Assembly: GCF_032854445.1 (NCBI RefSeq)
Contig: NW_027018503.1
Location: 1-20,462 of the forward strand
Reading direction: 5' to 3'
Length of the DNA stretch: 20,462 bases
DNA from: Liolophura sinensis
Taxonomy: Eukaryota; Mollusca; Polyplacophora; Chitonida; Chitonidae
The first letter of the stretch is position 1; each line of letters begins with the position of its first letter. Of the stretch, positions 10,436 to 19,179 are shown one piece after another. Both the position numbers and the translations under genes were made by a program. The notes under the pieces were generated by a model. It saw only the letters and a list, made by a program, of their open reading frames with translations, was not told the DNA's origin and ran no database searches.

Positions 10436-10448
10436 TGGGCCAAGCCCA
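10436..10448. repeat. Small inverted repeat TGGGC-CAA-GCCCA (representative)
   Basis: A perfect 5-bp stem with a 3-base loop, kept in most monomers and lost where a C or G is missing (for example near 1670 and 18645). Given for monomer 20. It could form a hairpin in single-stranded DNA or RNA. Confidence 0.5.
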
Positions 10449-10484
10449 TTTAACTCATCCAGCAATTGTCTTACTTCTAAGTCG

Positions 10485-10503
10485 AAGACAAACTCAATGT
10501 CTT
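10485..10503. repeat. Small inverted repeat AAGACA-7-TGTCTT (representative)
   Basis: A perfect 6-bp stem around AACTCAA, seen in nearly all units. In F monomers GAAGATAAAC changes the left arm and breaks the stem. Coordinates are for monomer 20. Confidence 0.5.
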
Positions 10504-10533
10504 TATCTACATGTTGAAAAACCACACCATTTG

Positions 10534-10544
10534 TATATAAAAAA
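10534..10544 (+). promoter_or_regulatory. TATA-box-like TATATAAAAAA (representative)
   Basis: Each unit holds TATATAAAA followed by a length-variable A-run, which fits the eukaryotic TATA consensus. No start site, gene or transcript can be seen downstream, so a promoter role is only a possibility. The A-run length (5 to 7) is a marker of monomer type. Coordinates are for monomer 20. Confidence 0.2.
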
Positions 10545-10699
10545 CACAAGGTACTTGATACAGTCTGCTGTAAAAAGTACAGTTGAACACTGACCCACAT
10601 CAATAAGGTGCCAAAAGATGCGCAATTGGGCCAGGCATCTCCAGCTGTTGAAAAATTGCAAATTTCCTTGGCTTCCATGGAGTAAGAGCCGTTGTTAGG

Positions 10700-10707
10700 C
10701 ACGTGAT
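10700..10707 (-). promoter_or_regulatory. CACGTG E-box-like site (representative)
   Basis: CACGTGAT occurs in almost every unit; its complement ATCACGTG fits the RTCACRTG consensus bound by Cbf1-type bHLH proteins in yeast centromeres and promoters. A 6-bp core in a repeat can be chance that was copied, so function is unproven. Coordinates are for monomer 20. Confidence 0.25.
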
Positions 10708-10730
10708 TTTCACATAAATGCTCATTCAAT

Positions 10731-10740
10731 TGTAGCTACA
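10731..10740. repeat. Perfect 10-bp palindrome TGTAGCTACA (representative)
   Basis: Present in A, B, D, E, F and H monomers; C, G and I monomers have TGTCGCTACA, which breaks the symmetry. Coordinates are for monomer 20. Confidence 0.5.
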
Positions 10741-10887
10741 GCCATAAGTGTTGGTCGGAGAGCAACGCGGTTTGCACCATTCGATTTCTCGTCACAAAAT
10801 ACGTCGGATTAGCCTCTTACCAGCAGTATTGGAACAGTTTTTCCACTTTTGGATTTTTGCCTGGGATTTTTGCTAATTCAATTCGGC

Positions 10888-10902
10888 TACATTTACTATG
10901 TA
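10888..10902. repeat. Small inverted repeat TACAT-TTACT-ATGTA (representative)
   Basis: A perfect 5-bp stem with 5-base loop, followed closely by the TCGCGA palindrome at 10906-10911. Both are kept in nearly all units; monomer 36 loses a base here (TGTATATCG). Coordinates are for monomer 20. Confidence 0.45.
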
Positions 10903-10971
10903 ATATCGCGACTGGTCATTACTATATTCAACTTTTGATTATAAGTTATGTGCCCTTCGGTAGCCCAGAAG

Positions 10972-11518
10972 ACGTCAAATCTTTGGGCCAAGCCCATTTA
11001 ACTCATCCAGCAATTGTCTTATTTCTAAGTCGAAGACAAACTCAATGTCTTTATCTACATGTTGAAAAACCACACCATTTGTATATAAAAACACAAGGTA
11101 CTTGATACAGTCTGCTGTAAAAAGTACAATTAAACACTGACCCACATCAATAAGGTGCCAAAAGATGCGCAATTGGGCCAGGCATCTCCAGCTGTTGAAA
11201 AATTGCAAATTTCCTTGGTTTCCATGGAGTAAGAGCCGTTGTTAGGCACGTGATTTTCACATAAATGCTCATTCAATTGTCGCTACAGCCATAAGTGTTG
11301 GTCGGAGAGCAACGCGGTTTGCACCATTCGATTTCTCGTCACAAAATACGTCGGATTAGCTTCTTACCAGCAGCATTGGAACAGTTTTTCCACTTTTGAA
11401 TTTTTGCCTGGGCTTTTTGCTAATTCAATTCGGCTACATTTACTATGTAATATCGCGACTGGTCATTACTATATTTAACTTTTGATTATAAGTTATGTGC
11501 CCTTCGGTAGCCCAGAAG
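10972..11518. repeat. Monomer 21, type C (pentamer 1)
   Basis: TTATTTC, TATAAAAACAC, ACAATTAAAC, TGTCGCTACA, AGCTTC, TTTTGAA, GGGCTTT and TTTAAC; no private change noticed. Confidence 0.94.
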
Positions 11519-12065
11519 ACGTCAAATCTTTGGGCCAAGCCCATTTAACTCATCCAGCAATTGTCTTATTTCTAAGTCGAAGACAAACTCAATGTCTTTA
11601 TCTACATGTTGAAAAACCACACCATTTGTATATAAAAAACACAAGGTACTTGATACAGTCTGCTGTAAAAAGTACAATTGAACACTGACCCACATCAATA
11701 AGGTGCCAAAAGATGCGCAATTGGGCCAGGCATCTCCAGCTGTTGAAAAATTGCAATTTCCTTGGTTTCCATGGAGTAAGAGCCGTTGTTAGGCACGTGA
11801 TTTTCACATAAATGCTCATTCAATTGTAGCTACAGCCATAAGTGTTGGTCGGAGAGCAACGCGGTTTGCACCATTCGATTTCTCGTCACAAAATACGTCG
11901 GATTAGCCTCTTACCAGCAGCATTGGAACAGTTTTTCCACTTTTGGATTTTTGCCTGGGATTTTTGCTAATTCAATTCGGCTACATTTACTATGTAATAT
12001 CGCGACTGGTCATTACTATATTCAACTTTTGATTATAAGTTATGTGCCCTTCGGTAGCCCAGAAG
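11519..12065. repeat. Monomer 22, type D (pentamer 1)
   Basis: TTATTTC, ACAATTGAAC, TGTAGCTACA, AGCCTC, TTTTGGA, GGGATTT and TTCAAC. A shortened A-run in TTGCAATTTCC near 11754 is private. Confidence 0.93.
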
Positions 12066-12612
12066 ACGTCAAATCTTTGGGCCAAGCCCATTTAACTCAT
12101 CCAGCAATTGTCTTATTTCTAAGTCGAAGATAAACTCAATGTCTTTATCTACATGTTGAAAAACCACACCATTTGTATATAAAAACCCAAGGTACTTGAT
12201 ACAGTCTGCTGTAAAAAGTACAATTAAACACTGACCCACATCAATAAGGTGCCAAAAGATGCGCAATTGGGACAGGCATCTCCAGCTGTTGAAAAATTGC
12301 AAATTTCCTTGGTTTCCATGGAGTAAGAGCCGTTGCTGGTCACGTGATTTTCACATAAATGCTCATTCAATTGTAGCTACAGCCATAAGTGTTGGTCGGA
12401 GAGCAACGCGGTTTGCACCATTCGATTTCTCGTCACAAAATACGTCGGATTAGCCTCTTACCAGCAGCATTGGAACAGTTTTTCCACTTTTGGATTTTTG
12501 CCTGGGCTTTTTGCTAATTCAATTCGGCTACATTTACTATGTAATATCGCGACTGGTCATTACTATATTCAACTTTTGATTATAAGTTATGTGCCCTTCG
12601 GTAGCCCAGAAG
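12066..12612. repeat. Monomer 23, type F (pentamer 1)
   Basis: F markers GAAGATAAAC, TATAAAAACCCAAGG, ACAATTAAAC, GGGACAGG and CTGGTCACGTG, then AGCCTC, TTTTGGA, GGGCTTT and TTCAAC. Confidence 0.94.
12340..12347. promoter_or_regulatory. TCACGTGA palindromic E-box, F monomer
   Basis: In F monomers CTGGTCACGTG replaces TTAGGCACGTG, so the core becomes the fully symmetrical TCACGTGA. It recurs once per pentamer at 12340, 15078 and 17814, and once in monomer 7 at 3575. A binding role is inference. Confidence 0.25.
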
Positions 12613-13160
12613 ACGTCAAATCTTTGGGCCAAGCCCATTTAACTCATCCAGCAATTGTCTTACTTCTAAGTCGAAGACAAACTCAATGTCTTTATCTACA
12701 TGTTGAAAAACCACACCATTTGTATATAAAAAACACAAGGTACTTGATACAGTCTGCTGTAAAAAGTACAATTAAACACTGACCCACATCAATAAGGTGC
12801 AAAAAGATGCGCAATTGGGCCAGGCATCTCCAGCTGTTGAAAAATTGCAAATTTCCTTGGTTTCCATGGAGTAAGAGCCGTTGTTAGGCACGTGATTTTC
12901 ACATAAATGCTCATTCAATTGTCGCTACAGCCATAAGTGTTAGTCGGAGAGCAACGCGGTTTGCACCATTCGATTTCTCGTCACAAAATACGTCGGATTA
13001 GCTTCTTACCAGCAGCATTGGAACAGTTTTTCCACTTTTGAATTTTTGCCTGGGCTTTTTGCTAATTCAATTCGGCTACATTTACTATGTAATATCGCGA
13101 CTGGTCATTACTATATTTAACTTTTGATTATAAGTTATGTGCCCTTCGGTAGCCCAGAAG
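12613..13160. repeat. Monomer 24, type G (pentamer 1)
   Basis: G markers TTACTTC, ACAATTAAAC, GTGCAAAAAG, TGTCGCTACA and GTTAGTCGG, then AGCTTC, TTTTGAA, GGGCTTT and TTTAAC. Confidence 0.94.
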
Positions 13161-13708
13161 ACGTCAAATCTTTGGGCCAAGCCCATTTAACTCATCCAGC
13201 AATTGTCTTACTTCTAAGTCGAAGACAAACTCAATGTCTTTATCTACATGTTGAAAAACCACACCATTTGTATATAAAAAACACAAGGTACTTGATACAG
13301 TCTGCTGTAAAAAGTACAGTTGAACACTGACCCACATCAATAAGGTGCCAAAAGATGCGCAATTGGGCCAGGCATCTCCAGCTGTTGAAAAATTGCAAAT
13401 TTCCTTGGCTTCCATGGAGTAAGAGCCGTTGTTAGGCACGTGATTTTCACATAAATGCTCATTCAATTGTAGCTACAGCCATAAGTGTTGGTCGGAGAGC
13501 AACGCGGTTTGCAACCATTCGATTTCTCGTCACAAAATACGTCGGATTAGCCTCTTACCAGCAGTATTGGAACAGTTTTTCCACTTTTGGATTTTTGCCT
13601 GGGATTTTTGCTAATTCAATTCGGCTACATTTACTATGTAATATCGCGACTGGTCATTACTATATTCAACTTTTGATTATAAGTTATGTGCCCTTCGGTA
13701 GCCAGAAG
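13161..13708. repeat. Monomer 25, type B (pentamer 2)
   Basis: Matches monomer 20 except for an extra A in GCAACCATTC near 13512 and a lost C in GTAGCCAGAAG near 13699. Confidence 0.93.
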
Positions 13709-14255
13709 ACGTCAAATCTTTGGGCCAAGCCCATTTAACTCATCCAGCAATTGTCTTATTTCTAAGTCGAAGACAAACTCAATGTCTTTATCTACATGTT
13801 GAAAAACCACACCATTTGTATATAAAAACACAAGGTACTTGATACAGTCTGCTGTAAAAAGTACAATTAAACACTGACCCACATCAATAAGGTGCCAAAA
13901 GATGCGCAATTGGGCCAGGCATCTCCAGCTGTTGAAAAATTGCAAATTTCCTTGGTTTCCATGGAGTAAGAGCCGTTGTTAGGCACGTGATTTTCACATA
14001 AATGCTCATTCAATTGTCGCTACAGCCATAAGTGTTGGTCGGAGAGCAACGCGGTTTGCACCATTCGATTTCTCGTCACAAAATACGTCGGATTAGCTTC
14101 TTACCAGCAGCATTGGAACAGTTTTTCCACTTTTGAATTTTTGCCTGGGCTTTTTGCTAATTCAATTCGGCTACATTTACTATGTAATATCGCGACTGGT
14201 CATTACTATATTTAACTTTTGATTATAAGTTATGTGCCCTTCGGTAGCCCAGAAG
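13709..14255. repeat. Monomer 26, type C (pentamer 2)
   Basis: Matches monomer 21 with no difference seen by eye. Confidence 0.94.
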
Positions 14256-14803
14256 ACGTCAAATCTTTGGGCCAAGCCCATTTAACTCATCCAGCAATTG
14301 TCTTATTTCTAAGTCGAAGACAAACTCAATGTCTTTATCTACATGTTGAAAAACCACACCATTTGTATATAAAAAACACAAGGTACTTGATACAGTCTGC
14401 TGTAAAAAGTACAATTGAACACTGACCCACATCAATAAGGTGCCAAAAGATGCGCAATTGGGCCAGGCATCTCCAGCTGTTGAAAAATTGCAAATTTCCT
14501 TGGTTTCCATGGAGTAAGAGCCGTTGTTAGGCACGTGATTTTCACATAAATGCTCATTCAATTGTAGCTACAGCCATAAGTGTTGGTCGGAGAGCAACGC
14601 GGTTTGCACCATTCGATTTCTCGTCACAAAATACGTCGGATTAGCCTCTTACCAGCAGCATTGGAACAGTTTTTCCACTTTTGGATTTTTGCCTGGGATT
14701 TTTGCTAATTCAATTCGGCTACATTTACTATGTAATATCGCGACTGGTCATTACTATATTCAACTTTTGATTATAAGTTATGTGCCCTTCGGTAGCCCAG
14801 AAG
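14256..14803. repeat. Monomer 27, type D (pentamer 2)
   Basis: Matches monomer 22 except that GCAAATTTCC has the usual A-run. Confidence 0.94.
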
Positions 14804-15350
14804 ACGTCAAATCTTTGGGCCAAGCCCATTTAACTCATCCAGCAATTGTCTTATTTCTAAGTCGAAGATAAACTCAATGTCTTTATCTACATGTTGAAAA
14901 ACCACACCATTTGTATATAAAAACCCAAGGTACTTGATACAGTCTGCTGTAAAAAGTACAATTAAACACTGACCCACATCAATAAGGTGCCAAAAGATGC
15001 GCAATTGGGACAGGCATCTCCAGCTGTTGAAAAATTGCAAATTTCCTTGGTTTCCATGGAGTAAGAGCCGTTGCTGGTCACGTGATTTTCACATAAATGC
15101 TCATTCAATTGTAGCTACAGCCATAAGTGTTGGTCGGAGAGCAACGCGGTTTGCACCATTCGATTTCTCGTCACAAAATACGTCGGATTAGCCTCTTACC
15201 AGCAGCATTGGAACAGTTTTTCCACTTTTGGATTTTTGCCTGGGCTTTTTGCTAATTCAATTCGGCTACATTTACTATGTAATATCGCGACTGGTCATTA
15301 CTATATTCAACTTTTGATTATAAGTTATGTGCCCTTCGGTAGCCCAGAAG
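14804..15350. repeat. Monomer 28, type F (pentamer 2)
   Basis: Matches monomer 23 at every F marker: GAAGATAAAC, AAAACCCAAGG, GGGACAGG and CTGGTCACG. Confidence 0.94.
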
Positions 15351-15897
15351 ACGTCAAATCTTTGGGCCAAGCCCATTTAACTCATCCAGCAATTGTCTTA
15401 CTTCTAAGTCGAAGACAAACTCAATGTCTTTATCTACATGTTGAAAAACCACACCATTTGTAATATAAAAAACACAAGGTACTTGATACAGTCTGCTGTA
15501 AAAAGTACAATTAAACACTGACCCACATCAATAAGGTGCAAAAAGATGCGCAATTGGGCCAGGCATCTCCAGCTGTTGAAAATTGCAAATTTCCTTGGTT
15601 TCCATGGAGTAAGAGCCGTTGTTAGGCACGTGATTTTCACATAAATGCTCATTCAATTGTCGCTACAGCCATAAGTGTTAGTCGGAGAGCAACGCGGTTT
15701 GCACCATTCGATTTCTCGTCACAAAATACGTCGGATTAGCTTCTTACCAGCAGCATTGGAACAGTTTTTCCACTTTTGAATTTTTGCCTGGCTTTTTGCT
15801 AATTCAATTCGGCTACATTTACTATGTAATATCGCGACTGGTCATTACTATATTTAACTTTTGATTATAAGTTATGTGCCCTTCGGTAGCCCAGAAG
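15351..15897. repeat. Monomer 29, type G (pentamer 2)
   Basis: Matches monomer 24 except for an extra A in TGTAATATAAAA, a lost A in TTGAAAATTGC and a lost G in GCCTGGCTTT. Confidence 0.93.
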
Positions 15898-16445
15898 ACG
15901 TCAAATCTTTGGGCCAAGCCCATTTAACTCATCCAGCAATTGTCTTACTTCTAAGTCGAAGACAAACTCAATGTCTTTATCTACATGTTGAAAAACCACA
16001 CCATTTGTATATAAAAAACACAAGGTACTTGATACAGTCTGCTGTAAAAAGTACAGTTGAACACTGACCCACATCAATAAGGTGCCAAAAGATGCGCAAT
16101 TGGGCCAGGCATCTCCAGCTGTTGAAAAATTGCAAATTTCCTTGGCTTCCATGGAGTAAGAGCCGTTGTTAGGCACGTGATTTTCACATAAATGCTCATT
16201 CAATTGTAGCTACAGCCATAAGTGTTGGTCGGAGAGCAACGCGGTTTGCACCATTCGATTTCTCGTCACAAAATACGTCGGATTAGCCTCTTACCAGCAG
16301 TATTGGAACAGTTTTTCCACTTTTGGATTTTTGCCTGGGATTTTTGCTAATTCAATTCGGCTACATTTACTATGTAATATCGCGACTGGTCATTACTATA
16401 TTCAACTTTTGATTATAAGTTATGTGCCCTTCGGTAGCCCAGAAG
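15898..16445. repeat. Monomer 30, type B (pentamer 3)
   Basis: Matches monomer 20, including CAGCAGTATTGG; no difference seen. Confidence 0.94.
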
Positions 16446-16992
16446 ACGTCAAATCTTTGGGCCAAGCCCATTTAACTCATCCAGCAATTGTCTTATTTCT
16501 AAGTCGAAGACAAACTCAATGTCTTTATCTACATGTTGAAAAACCACACCATTTGTATATAAAAACACAAGGTACTTGATACAGTCTGCTGTAAAAAGTA
16601 CAATTAAACACTGACCCACATCAATAAGGTGCCAAAAGATGCGCAATTGGGCCAGGCATCTCCAGCTGTTGAAAAATTGCAAATTTCCTTGGTTTCCATG
16701 GAGTAAGAGCCGTTGTTAGGCACGTGATTTTCACATAAATGCTCATTCAATTGTCGCTACAGCCATAAGTGTTGGTCGGAGAGCAACGCGGTTTGCACCA
16801 TTCGATTTCTCGTCACAAAATACGTCGGATTAGCTTCTTACCAGCAGCATTGGAACAGTTTTTCCACTTTTGAATTTTTGCCTGGGCTTTTTGCTAATTC
16901 AATTCGGCTACATTTACTATGTAATATCGCGACTGGTCATTACTATATTTAACTTTTGATTATAAGTTATGTGCCCTTCGGTAGCCCAGAAG
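16446..16992. repeat. Monomer 31, type C (pentamer 3)
   Basis: Matches monomers 21 and 26; no difference seen. Confidence 0.94.
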
Positions 16993-17539
16993 ACGTCAAA
17001 TCTTTGGGCCAAGCCCATTTAACTCATCCAGCAATTGTCTTATTTCTAAGTCGAAGACAAACTCAATGTCTTTATCTACATGTTGAAAAACCACACCATT
17101 TGTATATAAAAAACACAAGGTACTTGATACAGTCTGCTGTAAAAAGTACAATTGAACACTGACCCACATCAATAAGGTGCCAAAGATGCGCAATTGGGCC
17201 AGGCATCTCCAGCTGTTGAAAAATTGCAAATTTCCTTGGTTTCCATGGAGTAAGAGCCGTTGTTAGGCACGTGATTTTCACATAAATGCTCATTCAATTG
17301 TAGCTACAGCCATAAGTGTTGGTCGGAGAGCAACGCGGTTTGCACCATTCGATTTCTCGTCACAAAATACGTCGGATTAGCCTCTTACCAGCAGCATTGG
17401 AACAGTTTTTCCACTTTTGGATTTTTGCCTGGGATTTTTGCTAATTCAATTCGGCTACATTTACTATGTAATATCGCGACTGGTCATTACTATATTCAAC
17501 TTTTGATTATAAGTTATGTGCCCTTCGGTAGCCCAGAAG
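16993..17539. repeat. Monomer 32, type D (pentamer 3)
   Basis: Matches monomer 27 except for a lost A in GCCAAAGATG near 17180. Confidence 0.93.
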
Positions 17540-18086
17540 ACGTCAAATCTTTGGGCCAAGCCCATTTAACTCATCCAGCAATTGTCTTATTTCTAAGTCG
17601 AAGATAAACTCAATGTCTTTATCTACATGTTGAAAAACCACACCATTTGTATATAAAAACCCAAGGTACTTGATACAGTCTGCTGTAAAAAGTACAATTA
17701 AACACTGACCCACATCAATAAGGTGCCAAAAGATGCGCAATTGGGACAGGCATCTCCAGCTGTTGAAAAATTGCAAATTTCCTTGGTTTCCATGGAGTAA
17801 GAGCCGTTGCTGGTCACGTGATTTTCACATAAATGCTCATTCAATTGTAGCTACAGCCATAAGTGTTGGTCGGAGAGCAACGCGGTTTGCACCATTCGAT
17901 TTCTCGTCACAAAATACGTCGGATTAGCCTCTTACCAGCAGCATTGGAACAGTTTTTCCACTTTTGGATTTTTGCCTGGGCTTTTTGCTAATTCAATTCG
18001 GCTACATTTACTATGTAATATCGCGACTGGTCATTACTATATTCAACTTTTGATTATAAGTTATGTGCCCTTCGGTAGCCCAGAAG
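17540..18086. repeat. Monomer 33, type F (pentamer 3)
   Basis: Matches monomers 23 and 28 at all F markers; no difference seen. Confidence 0.94.
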
Positions 18087-18632
18087 ACGTCAAATCTTTG
18101 GGCCAAGCCCATTTAACTCATCCAGCAATTGTCTTACTTCTAAGTCGAAGACAAACTCAATGTCTTTATCTACATGTTGAAAAACCACACCATTTGTATA
18201 TAAAAAACACAAGGTACTTGATACAGTCTGCTGTAAAAAGTACAATTAAACACTGACCCACATCAATAAGGTGCAAAAAGATGCGCAATTGGGCCAGGCA
18301 TCTCCAGCTGTTGAAAAATTGCAAATTTCCTTGGTTCCATGGAGTAAGAGCCGTTGTTAGGCACGTGATTTTCACATAAATGCTCATTCAATTGTCGCTA
18401 CAGCCATAAGTGTTAGTCGAGAGCAACGCGTTTGCACCATTCGATTTCTCGTCACAAAATACGGTCGGATAGCTTCTTACCAGCAGCATTGGAACAGTTT
18501 TTCCACTTTTGAATTTTTGCCTGGGCTTTTTGCTAATTCAACTTCGGCTACATTTACTATGTAATATCGCGACTGGTCATTACTATATTTAACTTTTGAT
18601 TATAAGTTATGTGCCCTTCGGTAGCCCAGAAG
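18087..18632. repeat. Monomer 34, type G (pentamer 3), indel-rich
   Basis: G markers GTGCAAAAAG and GTTAGTCG are present. One-base indels cluster in its right half: TTGGTTCCATGG, GTCGAGAGC, ACGCGTTTGC, ACGGTCGGATAGC and TCAACTTCGG. Confidence 0.9.
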
Positions 18633-19179
18633 ACGTCAAATCTTTGGCCAAGCCCATTTAACTCATCCAGCAATTGTCTTACTTCTAAGTCGAAGACAAA
18701 CTCAATGTCTTTATCTACATGTTGAAAAACCACACCATTTGTATATAAAAACAACAATGTACTTGATACAGTCTGCTGTAAAAAGTACAATTAAACACTG
18801 ACCCACATCAATAAGGTGCCAAAAGATGCGCAATTGGGCCAGGCATCTCCAGCTGTTGAAAAATTGCAAATTTCCTTGGTTTCCATGGAGTAAGAGCCGT
18901 TGTTAGGCACGTGATTTTCACATAAATGCTCATTCAATTGTCGCTACAGCCATAAGTGTTGGTCGGAGAGCAACGCGGTTTGCACCATTCGATTTCTCGT
19001 CACAAAATACGTCGGGATTAGCTTCTTACCAGCAGCATTGGAACAGTTTTTCCACTTTGGATTTTTGCCTGGGCTTTTTGCTAATTCAATTCGGCTACAT
19101 TTACTATGTAATATCGCGACTGGTCATTACTATATTTAACTTTTGATTATAAGTTATGTGCCCTTCGGTAGCCCAGAAG
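18633..19179. repeat. Monomer 35, group I
   Basis: TTACTTC, TATAAAAACAACAATG, ACAATTAAAC, TGTCGCTACA, AGCTTC, ACTTTGGATTTTTG, GGGCTTT and TTTAAC, most like monomer 9. Private: CTTTGGCCAAG and CGTCGGGATT. Confidence 0.88.

Larger units (their letters stand above)
10424..10971. repeat. Monomer 20, type B (pentamer 1)
   Basis: TTACTTC, ACAGTTGAAC, GGCTTCC, AGCCTC, CAGCAGTATTGG, TTTTGGA, GGGATTT and TTCAAC. At 548 bp with no private indel noticed, it is a good reference unit. Confidence 0.94.
10424..13160. repeat. Pentamer HOR copy 1
   Basis: Five monomers starting at 10424, 10972, 11519, 12066 and 12613; total 2737 bp. The private difference from the other two copies is a shortened A-run in GCAATTTCC near 11754 (GCAAATTTCC elsewhere). 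Confidence 0.92.
13161..15897. repeat. Pentamer HOR copy 2
   Basis: Five monomers starting at 13161, 13709, 14256, 14804 and 15351; total 2737 bp. Private differences are one-base indels: GCAACCATTC near 13512, GTAGCCAGAAG near 13699, TGTAATATAAAA near 15459, GAAAATTGC near 15579 and GCCTGGCTTT near 15786. Confidence 0.92.
10424..18632. repeat. Pentameric higher-order repeat B-C-D-F-G, three tandem copies (~2737 bp each)
   Basis: Copies span 10424-13160, 13161-15897 and 15898-18632. Each holds five monomers in the order B, C, D, F, G. Strong markers repeat exactly once per period: CAGCAGTATTGG in B, TCGCTACAG with TATAAAAACAC in C, GAAGATAAAC plus AAAACCCAAGG plus GGGACAGG plus CTGGTCACG in F, GTGCAAAAAG plus GTTAGTCGG in G. 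By eye the three copies show no substitutions against each other, only one-base indels (extra A near 13514, lost C near 13703, a short run at 11754, extra A near 15462, several in 18330-18550). This is the most homogeneous and presumably youngest part of the window. Confidence 0.93.
15898..18632. repeat. Pentamer HOR copy 3
   Basis: Five monomers starting at 15898, 16446, 16993, 17540 and 18087; total 2735 bp. The first four are nearly identical to the other copies apart from a lost A in GCCAAAGATG near 17180. The last monomer holds a cluster of one-base indels between about 18330 and 18545. Confidence 0.92.

Noticed and set aside
10700-10707. Yeast-type point centromere
   Set aside because: A CDEI-like RTCACRTG is present, but no CDEIII-like element follows at the expected distance.
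10731-10815. tRNA-like or tRNA-derived SINE stretch (TTGGTCGGAGAGC followed by ATTCGATTTC)
   Set aside because: The D-arm and B-box resemblance is loose, the needed stems do not pair, and there is no acceptor stem.
12259-12453. 64-codon plus-strand frame repeated at 14997 and 17733
   Set aside because: It exists only because F monomers have GGGACAGG and CTGGTCACG. Its exact repetition reflects recent copying of the pentamer, not selection.
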